Notes: generated from the sequence alone by a model not told the origin. A stretch of DNA of 44,641 bases from Candidatus Peribacteria bacterium (GCA_943356465.1 CALREX010000004.1:67807-112447); one strand, 5' to 3'; shown: positions 18,068 through 27,052, counted from the first letter of the stretch. Numbers and translations are program-made.

Positions 18068-19834
18068 TTATTTTCTACCAAACATTTTCGAAAGTTCAGA
18101 TAGTGTAAGTGAAATCATAGTAGGCCTTCCATGAGGGCAGGTATAAGGCATTTTAAGTTTTTCAAGTTGCATAATCAATGACTGCATTTCATCAAGATTA
18201 AGCTTTTGCCCAAATTTTATTGCACTTCTACAAGCCATATAGGTAATAATAGTTTCGACATTACCTTGTAATCTGGAAGGATTTTTTTCGTTATTAATGT
18301 CATCCAAAACGCCTTTAATTACTTGTTCTATATCCTCTTCAGAGAAAAATGATGGTACAGCATATACATTAAAAGTATTGCCACCAAAACTTTCTATTTC
18401 AAAACCAAGATTTTTAAACACTTCAATATTGGCTTCAATCTGAGCGATTTCAGTACTTGTGAATTCTATTTGCAACGGCACAAGTAGAGGCTGAATTTTT
18501 TTATCTGCACTTGAAGATTGCTGCATAAGTTCTTCATAACGAACTCTTTCATGAGCCGCATGTTGATCAATAAGTACAAGCCCTTCATCGTTTTTAGCAA
18601 CAATATAAGAATCAGAAATTTGAACAATCGATTTCAATACAGGCTCTTTTTGTATGAGTGAAGAAGTATTTTGCTCGCGCTCCATCAAAATATTTTTAGA
18701 AAAATTAATAGAATCTTGGGCAGAAAAATTTTTGTCATAATTGCTGAAATTTTTCACGAAATCACCTACATGATTTGAATCAATTTCCTTCGGAAAACTA
18801 TCGGACATATATCTTTGAGCTTCAACAAAAGCTTTTGGTATCAAATTATTCTTTTCAAGTACTGTTTTTGTGGCTGAATAAAGTATTGAATTCAGGGCTT
18901 GTTGGTCTGTGAATCTTACCTCTGTTTTTCTCGGATGCGCATTCACGTCAACCATCGCTGGATTGATTTTTATATTTATTATAAAAACAGGCTTCTTGTT
19001 TTCCATCAACATTGAATGATATGCAGACTTGATGGTATTGGCAAAAAGATGATGTTGAATACATCTTCCATTAACAAAAAAATATTGATGTTGAGAAGTA
19101 CTTCTGGATAATAAAGGCTTTCCAACAAAGCCATCGATCTGTAATTCAGTGCCGCCATAAAAGATAGGAAGCATAGCATCGGCTGTGTTTTTACCAAAGA
19201 TTTCCGCCACTCTTGAAATCAAATCGGTGGATTTCGGAAAATCAGAGATAACTTTTTCATTATGGATAAGCTTGAATGCAATTTGCGGATTAGCAAGCGC
19301 TATATTATCGAATATAGTAGTGATATGCCCAAGCTCTGTAGTTTCTTTTTTTAGAAATTTTTGCCTCGCAGGAGTATTGAAAAATAAATCATATACTTCA
19401 ATAATTGTTCCAACAGGAATTCCAATATCCTCCATAGAAACCACATTTCCACCTTTTACATTTATTGATGTTCCAGAAATATCATCAGCATTTTTACTCT
19501 TAATTATCATATTAGAAACAGAAGCAATACTTGGTATTGCCTCACCTCTAAATCCCATTGTATTGATTTTCCATAGATCTGATTCGCAGGATATTTTGCT
19601 TGTGGCATGTCTTTGAATACACATCATTAAATCTTCACGTGACATTCCACGACCATTATCAGAAACTTTGATGAAAGTATTTCCAGCATCTTTTATATCC
19701 ACAACAATTCTATCAGATCCGGCATCGATACTATTCTCAACTAATTCTTTTACCACGCTGGCAGGCCTTTCTACGACCTCTCCGGCAGCGATCTGATTCA
19801 CAAGATTCTCAGGTAAAAGCTTTATTATGGACAT
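18068..19834 (-). CDS. mutL: DNA mismatch repair protein MutL (endonuclease type)
   Basis: 588 residues. The N-terminal GHKL ATPase shows IAAGEVVERPASVVKELVEN, DNGRGM and GFRGEAIPSIASVS. The C-terminal domain has the metal-dependent nicking motif DQHAAHERVRYE starting at Asp423, plus ACRSAIKFG and CPHGRP. This is therefore the endonuclease form that nicks the new strand and does not need MutH, unlike E. coli MutL. The stop of the upstream lipoprotein gene is one base before its ATG (TAA-A-ATG), suggesting translational coupling. It belongs to a mutS-lipoprotein-mutL cluster. Confidence 0.97.
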   Translation of the reverse strand: MSIIKLLPENLVNQIAAGEVVERPASVVKELVENSIDAGSDRIVVDIKDAGNTFIKVSDNGRGMSREDLMMCIQRHATSKISCESDLWKINTMGFRGEAIPSIASVSNMIIKSKNADDISGTSINVKGGNVVSMEDIGIPVGTIIEVYDLFFNTPARQKFLKKETTELGHITTIFDNIALANPQIAFKLIHNEKVISDFPKSTDLISRVAEIFGKNTADAMLPIFYGGTELQIDGFVGKPLLSRSTSQHQYFFVNGRCIQHHLFANTIKSAYHSMLMENKKPVFIINIKINPAMVDVNAHPRKTEVRFTDQQALNSILYSATKTVLEKNNLIPKAFVEAQRYMSDSFPKEIDSNHVGDFVKNFSNYDKNFSAQDSINFSKNILMEREQNTSSLIQKEPVLKSIVQISDSYIVAKNDEGLVLIDQHAAHERVRYEELMQQSSSADKKIQPLLVPLQIEFTSTEIAQIEANIEVFKNLGFEIESFGGNTFNVYAVPSFFSEEDIEQVIKGVLDDINNEKNPSRLQGNVETIITYMACRSAIKFGQKLNLDEMQSLIMQLEKLKMPYTCPHGRPTMISLTLSELSKMFGRK

Positions 19835-19835
19835 T

Positions 19836-20405
19836 TTATTTCGTTGAATAATTGACTACCATTTCATAAGTCTGAGTTTTTCCATCTTTGAAAGTAGCTA
19901 TAAATCTAAATATATTTTTACCAACAGCAAGATTTCCAAACTTTTGACTGGCCTTATATGAAAAATTTGGGTCACCTTCTTTAAAACTTTTTAATGTATA
20001 TGAGTCCTTAATGGTTTTTCCATTTTTTACGAACTCAGATTCAACTGAAACTTTTGTTGTATCTGGAGAAATAGTTCCCAAAAATACAACAGGATCAGCG
20101 GTCAAATTAGCATCTTTTTCAGGACTAGTGATTTTTATAAAACTCGTAGAAGTAGGCTCATCTGATTTTTTTTCTTCTGCAGTCTTTCCGTCAATAACTT
20201 TTACTTCAGGAGTTTTAGGTACTTTAGCAGTTTTTACATCCTCTTGAACAAGACCAAGTTTCATTTGAAGATCTTTTACATCAATCTGCAATTGCGCAAC
20301 AGCATCTTTTTGTTCTTTCAAATCATCTATATAAGGAATTCTACATCCTGAGAAAACAAGTGATGATAAAATAACTAGAGAAACGATTGAGATCTTTTTA
20401 TACAT
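19836..20405 (-). CDS. Small lipoprotein between mutS and mutL
   Basis: 189 residues. A lipoprotein signal peptide ends in the lipobox LVFSGC with Cys21. A short coiled-coil region follows (LKEQKDAVAQLQIDVKDLQM), then a Lys/Glu/Thr linker and a C-terminal beta-rich domain (about 100-189) resembling an extracellular Ig-like fold. It would be a membrane-tethered surface lipoprotein; I do not recognise the family. Its position one base before mutL and 55 bp after mutS places it in a repair operon for no evident reason. LspA, needed to process it, is encoded at 27053. Confidence 0.75.
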   Translation of the reverse strand: MYKKISIVSLVILSSLVFSGCRIPYIDDLKEQKDAVAQLQIDVKDLQMKLGLVQEDVKTAKVPKTPEVKVIDGKTAEEKKSDEPTSTSFIKITSPEKDANLTADPVVFLGTISPDTTKVSVESEFVKNGKTIKDSYTLKSFKEGDPNFSYKASQKFGNLAVGKNIFRFIATFKDGKTQTYEMVVNYSTK

Positions 20406-20460
20406 ACATTTTGATTAATCAAATACCTTCTGCAGGCGCAGATAATAACAAAAATAGATA

Positions 20461-23022
20461 TTAACTTCCAGTCTTTTTCTTTATTTCGTCAAGCTTTTGT
20501 AATGCCTCTAAAGGAGTGAGAGAATCAATATCAAGAGTTCTTAATTCATTCAAAATTCCATGAGTTCTGTCAGATGCTTCAAATAATTTCAATTGAGAAG
20601 GATCGAAGGAAGGTTTATTGATTTTTTTATTTTCAAGATCAATCAAAACTTCTTTTGCTCTTGAGACAATTTCATGCGGTAGTCCAGCAATCTTCGCAAC
20701 CTCAATTCCGTAACTTCGATCTATTCCTCCATCAATTATTTTATACAAAAACACAACGCCATCTCTTTCATTTTCTTTAACAGCCACACTCAAATTTTTT
20801 GCATAAGTAAGACCGTCTACGAGGCCAATGAGTTCATGATAGTGAGTGGCAAAAAGAGTTTTTGCTTTAACGAAATTGTGAATATATTCAGTAATTGCCC
20901 ACGCAATGCTTACTCCATCGTAAGTCGAAGTTCCACGTCCAACCTCATCCAAAATTATCAAACTTTTGTTAGTTGCATGATTTAAAATATGAGATGTTTC
21001 CTGCATCTCAACCATAAAAGTGCTTTCTCCTTGTATTAAGTTATCACTGGCACCTACACGTGTGAAAATGCGATCAAATAGAGGAATTTTAACATTACTT
21101 GCCGGGACAAAACTTCCTATTTGAGCCATCAAAACAATGACAGCAATTTGTCTTAAATATGTAGACTTACCTCCCATATTTGGACCTGTGATTAACAAAA
21201 ATCTCAAATCATCGCTCATGACTAAATCATTCGGAACAAAATTTGAAGATTCATTTAAGCTCTCTATTACAGGATGTCTGCCATTTAGAATCTCAAATGA
21301 ATCATCATTTTCGAGAATTTCAGGACGGCAATAATTATTTTTTACAGCATTAAAAGCAAAAGTCGAGAAGACATCGAGTAGAGCAATTGCTCTTGCACAA
21401 GCTTTTATTTCACTCATCTGTTTTACTACCTCCATTCTTACTTTATAAAAAATCTCATACTCAAGTTGTCTGATTTTTTCTTCGGCATTCAAAACTTTTT
21501 CTTCATATTCTTTTAGTTCAGGAGTTATAAATCTTTCTGCATTCACCAAAGTTTGCTTGCGAATATAATCCTGTGGAACCGCAGACAGATTAGTATTACT
21601 GATTTCTATATAGTAGCCGAAAACGCTATTAAATTTTACTTTCAACGACGAAATTCCGGTTCTCGCGATTTCTCTTTCTTGTAGATTTTTTATAAAAGTT
21701 TTTCCCTCAGTTCCGATATTTCTTAAGTCATCCAATACTTTGTCAAAAGAATCTTTGATGATTCCGCCCTCTTTCACGGTTAAAGGAGCTTCATCAACAA
21801 TAGCTTTATCGATCAAATCAGTAAGTACAGAAAAATCTCCAAGAGATGAAATCAAATCTTCAAGTCCTGAAAAATCTGAAAGTTTTTTTATCGTTGATAA
21901 ACTTTTCAGTGAAGATTTTAATGAAATTAGATCGCGTGCATTGCCTGTACCAAGGCTCAAACGACTAAGCAATCTTTCTATGTCAAAAATTCCTCCAAGT
22001 ATTTCACGTAAATTTCTAAGTAACGTAGAATCTGAAATGAAGAAAGAAACTTTATTTAGTCGGTCTTCAATTTCAGATTTTTTAAGCAATGGGTGAAGTA
22101 GAAAACTTCTTATCATACGGCCGCCCATCGGGGTTTTTGTGTTGTCCAGAATAGAGATAACACTGCCTTCTTTTTTATCTCTGGAAGTATAAAAAAGCTC
22201 AAGATTCCTGATACATGATTGATCAAGAACCATAAAATCAGAAACGTGATAATAAGAAATTTTTTGAATATGTTTGATGTCGGATTTTTGTGTTTCTATC
22301 AAATATTCATAAAGCATAGCACTTGCAAAAATAGCAGAGTGCTTTTCCTCAAGCCCAAAAATACTAAGAGAATGAATACCAAAATATTTTTTCAAACTTT
22401 CATCGGGAACTTTCACATAAGAAAAAGGGAAGGCATAAATACTTCTAAAATCTTTTAGGAAATTAAGTAGACTATTTTTTGAAATTAAATCATTAGGATT
22501 GTCTGACAATTTTCTATCATAAATAATTTCTGCAGGACTTAACCTGGAAATCTCTGAACTTAGTTCATTTAAGGATTCAACTTCAGTCGAATAAAAATCA
22601 CCAGTAGTGATATCGCAGTATGCAAAGCCAAAAACGCCTTTATGTTCATATGCACAAGTGACGTAATTATTCGTTCTGCTATCGATAATATTTTCATCAA
22701 AAGTTGTGCCGGGAGTAACTACACGCATCACTTCTCTTTCGACAATTCCTTTTCCGCTAGGCTCAGTAATCTGATCACATATCGCAACTTTTTTCCCTGC
22801 ACGAGTAAGTTTTGAAAGATAATTATCAAGCGCATGATAAGGCACGCCGCACATCGGTGTACCATTTCTAGAAGTTAAAGCGATTTGTAAAATCTTAGAA
22901 GCAGTCAAAGCATCATCAAAAAACATTTCATAAAAATCTCCAAGACGAAACATCAAAATAGCATCTTTATGAATTTCTTTAATTTTATGATATTGCGCCA
23001 TCATCGGCGTAACCTTTTCCAT
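20461..23022 (-). CDS. mutS: DNA mismatch repair protein MutS
   Basis: 853 residues, full length MutS1. The N-terminal mismatch-binding motif is LGDFYEMF (Phe30-x-Glu32). The ATPase domain has Walker A GPNMGGKST (from residue 613), Walker B LIILDEVGRGTSTYDG and ATHYHEL. It recognises mispairs and recruits MutL. The ATG start gives the expected short lead before the Phe-x-Glu motif. It is first in a minus-strand cluster with the lipoprotein and mutL. The 127-bp region before it contains two adjacent CATTAAATTTT copies and the tRNA-Thr gene, and no LexA-type operator. Confidence 0.98.
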   Translation of the reverse strand: MEKVTPMMAQYHKIKEIHKDAILMFRLGDFYEMFFDDALTASKILQIALTSRNGTPMCGVPYHALDNYLSKLTRAGKKVAICDQITEPSGKGIVEREVMRVVTPGTTFDENIIDSRTNNYVTCAYEHKGVFGFAYCDITTGDFYSTEVESLNELSSEISRLSPAEIIYDRKLSDNPNDLISKNSLLNFLKDFRSIYAFPFSYVKVPDESLKKYFGIHSLSIFGLEEKHSAIFASAMLYEYLIETQKSDIKHIQKISYYHVSDFMVLDQSCIRNLELFYTSRDKKEGSVISILDNTKTPMGGRMIRSFLLHPLLKKSEIEDRLNKVSFFISDSTLLRNLREILGGIFDIERLLSRLSLGTGNARDLISLKSSLKSLSTIKKLSDFSGLEDLISSLGDFSVLTDLIDKAIVDEAPLTVKEGGIIKDSFDKVLDDLRNIGTEGKTFIKNLQEREIARTGISSLKVKFNSVFGYYIEISNTNLSAVPQDYIRKQTLVNAERFITPELKEYEEKVLNAEEKIRQLEYEIFYKVRMEVVKQMSEIKACARAIALLDVFSTFAFNAVKNNYCRPEILENDDSFEILNGRHPVIESLNESSNFVPNDLVMSDDLRFLLITGPNMGGKSTYLRQIAVIVLMAQIGSFVPASNVKIPLFDRIFTRVGASDNLIQGESTFMVEMQETSHILNHATNKSLIILDEVGRGTSTYDGVSIAWAITEYIHNFVKAKTLFATHYHELIGLVDGLTYAKNLSVAVKENERDGVVFLYKIIDGGIDRSYGIEVAKIAGLPHEIVSRAKEVLIDLENKKINKPSFDPSQLKLFEASDRTHGILNELRTLDIDSLTPLEALQKLDEIKKKTGS

Positions 23023-23149
23023 AAACCATTATTAAATTGCCCATGCCCTTCAGGAAGCAAAGTCTACCAAAGATTTTAAGAAAATTTAATGAAAATTTAA
23101 TGTCCCGGCTTTACAATATAGACATTTTCTTTCTTTACGCTTAATCGAG

Positions 23150-23225
23150 TGGAGCCACTACCCGGATTTGAACCGGGGACCTCTGCTTTACGAAAGCATT
23201 GCTCTACCAGCTGAGCTATAGTGGC
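23150..23225 (-). tRNA. tRNA-Thr (anticodon CGT)
   Basis: 76-nt cloverleaf with acceptor GCCACTA/TAGTGGC, D-arm GCTC...GAGC, anticodon loop TTCGTAA, T-arm CCCGG-TTCAAAT-CCGGG, U73 and an encoded CCA. The bottom pair 27-43 is A-G. CGT reads ACG. Confidence 0.95.
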
Positions 23226-23234
23226 ACAAAGCTG

Positions 23235-23263
23235 ATTCTAGGACATTGACACTCAGTCGTAAA
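23235..23263 (-). promoter_or_regulatory. Promoter of tRNA-Thr
   Basis: Minus-strand TTTACG (23258-23263), 17-bp spacer, TAGAAT (23235-23240), ending 9 nt before the mature tRNA 5' end. Confidence 0.4.
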
Positions 23264-23273
23264 GCAAATCTTC

Positions 23274-23477
23274 CTACACCAACACTCCCTGTCCACCAAG
23301 CGCATAGTTTCCTCTGACGCGTTTCAATGCAAACATTCTATCAAAGAAACTACGTTTCTTCGCATTAAATCCATTTTTCCAACTGCTGCCACCAATGCTA
23401 GAACCAAAGCTTTTTTTCTGCATCTTTACAGCAGGTTTCTTTACTTTGTGAGTATCGATTGTTAATGTGATAAACAT
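23274..23477 (-). CDS. Small basic hypothetical protein
   Basis: 67 residues from the ATG at 23477; a TTG at 23516 would add 13. Very basic, with a Ser/Gly patch (SFGSSIGGSSWKNGF) and a C-terminal KKRSFFDRMFALKRVRGNY segment. No recognised domain. It fills the gap between tRNA-Thr and lexA on the same strand. An inverted repeat, TCTCG-N9-CGAGA (23503-23521), lies just upstream. The composition looks protein-like, but no homology supports it. Confidence 0.4.
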   Translation of the reverse strand: MFITLTIDTHKVKKPAVKMQKKSFGSSIGGSSWKNGFNAKKRSFFDRMFALKRVRGNYALGGQGVLV

Positions 23478-23564
23478 AGTTTTGGGGGTTAGAGAAATAA
23501 CGTCTCGCTTAAACAACGAGAAATACGTTTTAATTTTTTATAATTTTCTTAAACTATCTATTTT

Positions 23565-24179
23565 CTAATACTGCCTGATAAGTCCGGTTACAACTCCCTG
23601 AATCATCAAAGATTCTTTTGGGTAAATATCTTTGTAATTCTTATTTTCAGCTTTCAAATAATATTTTCCATTTTCCTTAACAAGTCTCTTCAAGGTATTT
23701 CCTTCATCAATCAAAGCAACTACTATATCATTTTCCTTTGGTTGTTTTTTCATATTTACAAGTACCAAATCTCCTTCAACAATTCCTGCATCTATCATGC
23801 TAAGTCCTGTGACTTTCAAGAAAAAATAATCTGTATTATTTTTTGCGAGCTCTTCACCAACTTTCATCCATCCCTCTACATATTCATCAGTAACGACAGG
23901 TCCACCAGCTGGAACAAATCCCAATATTGGCAAACTGAAAGCACCTTCATCAAGTTTTTCTTTAACGCTATTTAAAAGTCCTATTCCTCGAGGAGTATCA
24001 TCTTTTTGGATGTATCCTTTTTCTTTAAGAGCACTCAAATGCTTAAGGATACTATTGTCAGAACTGACTCCAAAGTGTTCGCGCATCTCGCGCAAAGTAG
24101 GGGACTTACCATAAGCCAGTTGATATTCTTCGATAAATTTTAGTACCGCTTCCTGTTTTTCTGTTAAAACTTGATCCAT
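23565..24179 (-). CDS. lexA: SOS repressor LexA
   Basis: 204 residues. The N-terminal winged helix (LTEKQEAVLKFIEEYQ, SPTLREMREHFG) binds operators. The C-terminal S24 peptidase domain has the cleavage site Ala91-Gly92 (FVPAGGPV), catalytic Ser127 (VTGLSMIDAGI) and catalytic Lys164 (NTLKRLV). The residue before the serine is Leu, where most LexA proteins have Asp (GDSM). LexA blocks SOS genes until RecA filaments trigger self-cleavage. Its own promoter carries two operators, so it is autoregulated. The operator sequence differs from both the E. coli and Bacillus consensus. Confidence 0.97.
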   Translation of the reverse strand: MDQVLTEKQEAVLKFIEEYQLAYGKSPTLREMREHFGVSSDNSILKHLSALKEKGYIQKDDTPRGIGLLNSVKEKLDEGAFSLPILGFVPAGGPVVTDEYVEGWMKVGEELAKNNTDYFFLKVTGLSMIDAGIVEGDLVLVNMKKQPKENDIVVALIDEGNTLKRLVKENGKYYLKAENKNYKDIYPKESLMIQGVVTGLIRQY

Positions 24180-24192
24180 AAATTTTTATAAG

Positions 24193-24237
24193 GTGAGTAT
24201 ATGCTCACAGTATAGGTGAGTGCTTACTCACCGTCAA
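24193..24237 (-). promoter_or_regulatory. lexA promoter with two LexA-type operators
   Basis: Minus-strand promoter TTGACG (24232-24237), 17-bp spacer, TATACT (24209-24214). The spacer and first -35 base hold the palindrome GGTGAGT-GCTT-ACTCACC (24215-24232). A second palindrome, GTGAG-TATATG-CTCAC (24193-24208), lies over the expected transcription start. Both fit GTGAG-N6-CTCAC, with centres 23 bp apart. Occupancy would block RNA polymerase directly. That LexA is the binder is inferred from position and autoregulation. Confidence 0.8.
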
Positions 24238-24270
24238 TGGTATTTTTACAAACAAGTTGAAAGAATGGAA

Positions 24271-24798
24271 TTATATGTCGAAGATATTTAAAATTCCAAA
24301 CCCAAAAATACGAGAAATTGGCTTAAGCCAAAGAGAATCACGATTACGATTGTATTCTCTAATTATATCGTTATATTTTTTTGTATCATTTACTGCGCTC
24401 TGAAAAATATCTATGATTTCACTTTTTACTTCAAGAAAAACAGTATCTTTCAAAATTTCCGGATTTATTTTTGCTATTTCATAAATCTTTTCTAAAGTAG
24501 CAGAAATATCATGTTCGTAAACCATTTTATTTGCACTTGGCGTGTACTCTTTTGATGCAATTGACCTTTCAGCAATCAGTTGTTCTACAAGAGCATCTTG
24601 TCCTGCCACATTGGATCTGAAAGATTCTATAAACAGAGGAATCAGATCATGTCTTTTTCTTATTTTTGCGGCGATAATTTCCCATTGATTTGCCACAGAT
24701 GCCTGTAATTGCTTAAAATGACGTACCCCTACAATTGTCCAAAGAATCAGTATAAAAACAATTGCTCCGACTATAATAAAAATGTTTACCAGATCCAT
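24271..24798 (-). CDS. LemA-like membrane protein
   Basis: 175 residues. An N-terminal membrane helix (about 5-25) is followed by a long helical domain with LemA hallmarks: VANQWEIIAAKIRKRHDLIP, the central AERSIA region, and YNDIIREYNRNRDSLWLKPI near the end. LemA proteins have the N-terminus outside and a helical bundle; their function is uncertain. Its ATG overlaps the murG stop by one base (TAATG), so it is the last gene of an ftsW-murG-lemA set. The lexA promoter starts about 33 bp beyond its stop. Confidence 0.8.
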   Translation of the reverse strand: MDLVNIFIIVGAIVFILILWTIVGVRHFKQLQASVANQWEIIAAKIRKRHDLIPLFIESFRSNVAGQDALVEQLIAERSIASKEYTPSANKMVYEHDISATLEKIYEIAKINPEILKDTVFLEVKSEIIDIFQSAVNDTKKYNDIIREYNRNRDSLWLKPISRIFGFGILNIFDI

Positions 24799-25850
24799 TA
24801 TTTTTTAAATTTATTGATGATATCAACGATAAAACTCGTACCATTCGTCACTTTCGCACTTTTGTTGATATTGTTATTAAAAGCATAATCTATAGTTTTC
24901 AGAAATTCACTCGTGGTAATATTTCCGGAAATCATAGACCATCCGAATTTTCTCACAAAAACCTGTGCATTTGCAATCTGTTCGCCACGACTCGCATTAG
25001 TAGCAAGCGGAATAATCAAAACTTTCTTTTGCATGAGAGCAAGCTCAAAAAGGCTGTTTGCACCACCACGGGAAAGTACCATTTCGCTCATTGCATAAAT
25101 ATCTTTAAGGGGCTCATCCAAAAATTCATATTGCCTATATCCTTCCTTATGTGCGCCCAAATCCAAATTTCCTTTTCCTGCAATATGCACGACCTGATAC
25201 CTTTTCAACAATTCATTCAAAGAATCACGAACCAAGTCATTTATTTGTTTTGCACCAAGACTTCCACCCATTACCAAAATAATAGGACGATGAGAGTCCA
25301 AGCCTGTAAACTTATGTCCACGCTCTTTGTCTCCGGTAAGAATGCCTTCACGAACAGGATTACCAGTCACAACACTTTTTTTAAGCTCAGATTTTGAAAG
25401 AAAACTTTTTGTCTCTTCAAAACTCAAACAAATTTGTTTTGAAAATTTGAAAGAAATTTTATTTGCAAGTCCAGGGCTTACATCAGATTCATGTGATATT
25501 ACAGGGATTTTCAAAAAACTAGCAGCAATAACAACAGGCACTGCAACATATCCTCCTTTACTGAAAACTATGTCAGCAGAGAATTCTTTAAGTGCCTTAT
25601 ACGACTGAAAAATTCCCGTTGGAACCTTCAAAAAATCAACAAAATTTTTCCATGAAAAATATCTACGCAATTTTCCGCAGTGTACTCCAACAAAAGGTAT
25701 GCCAATTTTTTCCATCATTCCCACCTCAATGCCACCTTTAGATCCAATATAAAGTATTTCAGCGTCTCCACGCTTTTTAAGTTCTTCTATAACGGCCATA
25801 TTGGGGATAATGTGTCCTGCGGTTCCCCCACCTGTTAGTACTATTTTCAT
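24798..25850 (-). CDS. murG: UDP-GlcNAc:lipid I GlcNAc transferase MurG
   Basis: 350 residues. It adds GlcNAc to lipid I to make lipid II, the last cytoplasmic step of peptidoglycan synthesis. Signatures are GGGTAGHIIPNMAVIEEL at the N-terminus, HESDVSPGLANK, GGSLGAKQIND and SRGGANSLFELALMQKKVLI. The start is fixed by the N-terminal glycine loop. As a result the first 74 bp overlap the 3' end of ftsW in another frame, and the stop overlaps the lemA-like start. Confidence 0.97.
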   Translation of the reverse strand: MKIVLTGGGTAGHIIPNMAVIEELKKRGDAEILYIGSKGGIEVGMMEKIGIPFVGVHCGKLRRYFSWKNFVDFLKVPTGIFQSYKALKEFSADIVFSKGGYVAVPVVIAASFLKIPVISHESDVSPGLANKISFKFSKQICLSFEETKSFLSKSELKKSVVTGNPVREGILTGDKERGHKFTGLDSHRPIILVMGGSLGAKQINDLVRDSLNELLKRYQVVHIAGKGNLDLGAHKEGYRQYEFLDEPLKDIYAMSEMVLSRGGANSLFELALMQKKVLIIPLATNASRGEQIANAQVFVRKFGWSMISGNITTSEFLKTIDYAFNNNINKSAKVTNGTSFIVDIINKFKK

Positions 25851-26985
25851 GGTAACTTGTGTTTTGTGAAAGATTTAAAAGAATACCTACGGCAATCAAA
25901 CATGCGATCAACGATGACCCTCCATAACTTACAAACGGCAAAGTAATTCCTGTCACAGGCATAAGGCCAGTGTTCACGGCAATATTAACAAAAGCTTGAA
26001 CAGTAATCCATATTGTAAGACCTATTGCCAACAAAATTTCAAAACTACCCTGTGATTTACTCGCGATATTATATCCACGAAGAGCGATGATAAAGTACGC
26101 AATAATTACAAAAACAATTCTGAAAAAACCAAGCTCCTCAGCACTGGCTGCAAAAATAAAATCATCAGAGGCCTGAGGCAGCCAATACGATTTTTGCACT
26201 CCCTGAGTAAGTCCCTTCCCAAAAATTCCACCACTTCCAACAGCTATACTAGCCTGTTGTGACTGCCAACAATCATCCTCCACACACTCTGAACTTACAC
26301 TATTAAAGCTTTGAAATCGCTGTCGTACATGAGGAACAGCAAGGACAACTATTAGCGCTCCGATAAAAGCTACAAGAAAAAGAATCCCAAGATGTTGCAG
26401 TTTTGCGCCGGCCATAAAATACATAGCCACAGCTATAAGAGAAATTGTTAGAGTTCCTCCGAAATCATTTTCCAAAATTATAGGAAAAACAATCATTGCA
26501 CAAATTATACAAAAAGGAATCAATCCATTTTTGAAATCCTCGATATAAGCTTGTTTTTTACTAAACCAATAAGCCAAATAAAGTATTATCGCCAATTTTG
26601 CAAATTCGGAAGGTTGTAGCGATGTACTGAAAATTGTAATCCAGTTTTGCGCTATAGTCCCAAAAGTACTTCCAAAAACAAGAACAGCAACAAGCAAAGA
26701 AACTATTATTCCAAAAAATGGAGTCGCGATTTTTCTCCAAAATTTCACAGGAAGTCTATAAGAGACATAGAAAGCCAAAAGTCCTATCCCAAGACGAATC
26801 AAATGGTTTTTAAAGAGCAAATAGCAATCTACATTTGCATCACTGCAGTTTGGATAAAGCACGCCTGGAGCCGAAAGTTCGATAGATTTTGGAACACCGA
26901 TACTTGTAATCATGACAAGACCTAGAATCAGCAGAAAAACTACGCTTAAAAAAAGAGGAGTATCAAATTTAAAAACATTTTTCAT
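25777..26985 (-). CDS. ftsW: SEDS-family cell-division/shape protein (FtsW/RodA)
   Basis: About 402 residues, roughly ten membrane helices. SEDS proteins polymerise glycan strands from lipid II. Motifs are SLQPSEFAKLAIILYLAYW, ENDFGGTL, LPQASDDFIFAASAEELGF and NTGLMPVTGITLPFVSYGGSS. The adjacent murG favours FtsW over RodA. I start at the ATG at 26985; the TTG one codon earlier is unlikely. Two close Cys pairs lie in predicted outside loops (Cys47/Cys54 and Cys234/Cys239). The last 24 residues or so are encoded inside the murG start in a different frame. Confidence 0.92.
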   Translation of the reverse strand: MKNVFKFDTPLFLSVVFLLILGLVMITSIGVPKSIELSAPGVLYPNCSDANVDCYLLFKNHLIRLGIGLLAFYVSYRLPVKFWRKIATPFFGIIVSLLVAVLVFGSTFGTIAQNWITIFSTSLQPSEFAKLAIILYLAYWFSKKQAYIEDFKNGLIPFCIICAMIVFPIILENDFGGTLTISLIAVAMYFMAGAKLQHLGILFLVAFIGALIVVLAVPHVRQRFQSFNSVSSECVEDDCWQSQQASIAVGSGGIFGKGLTQGVQKSYWLPQASDDFIFAASAEELGFFRIVFVIIAYFIIALRGYNIASKSQGSFEILLAIGLTIWITVQAFVNIAVNTGLMPVTGITLPFVSYGGSSLIACLIAVGILLNLSQNTSYHENSTNRWGNRRTHYPQYGRYRRT

Positions 26986-27039
26986 CAAAAAAAATTATGT
27001 CTGAGGCGAATATTACTGGTTTTAAATCAAAAGAGCAAT

Positions 27040-27045
27040 TATAAT
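27040..27045 (+). promoter_or_regulatory. -10 box of lspA
   Basis: A perfect TATAAT ends 7 nt before the lspA ATG, which would place the transcription start at the start codon (leaderless mRNA). The -35 is not clear. Confidence 0.45.
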
Positions 27046-27052
27046 AAATTGC

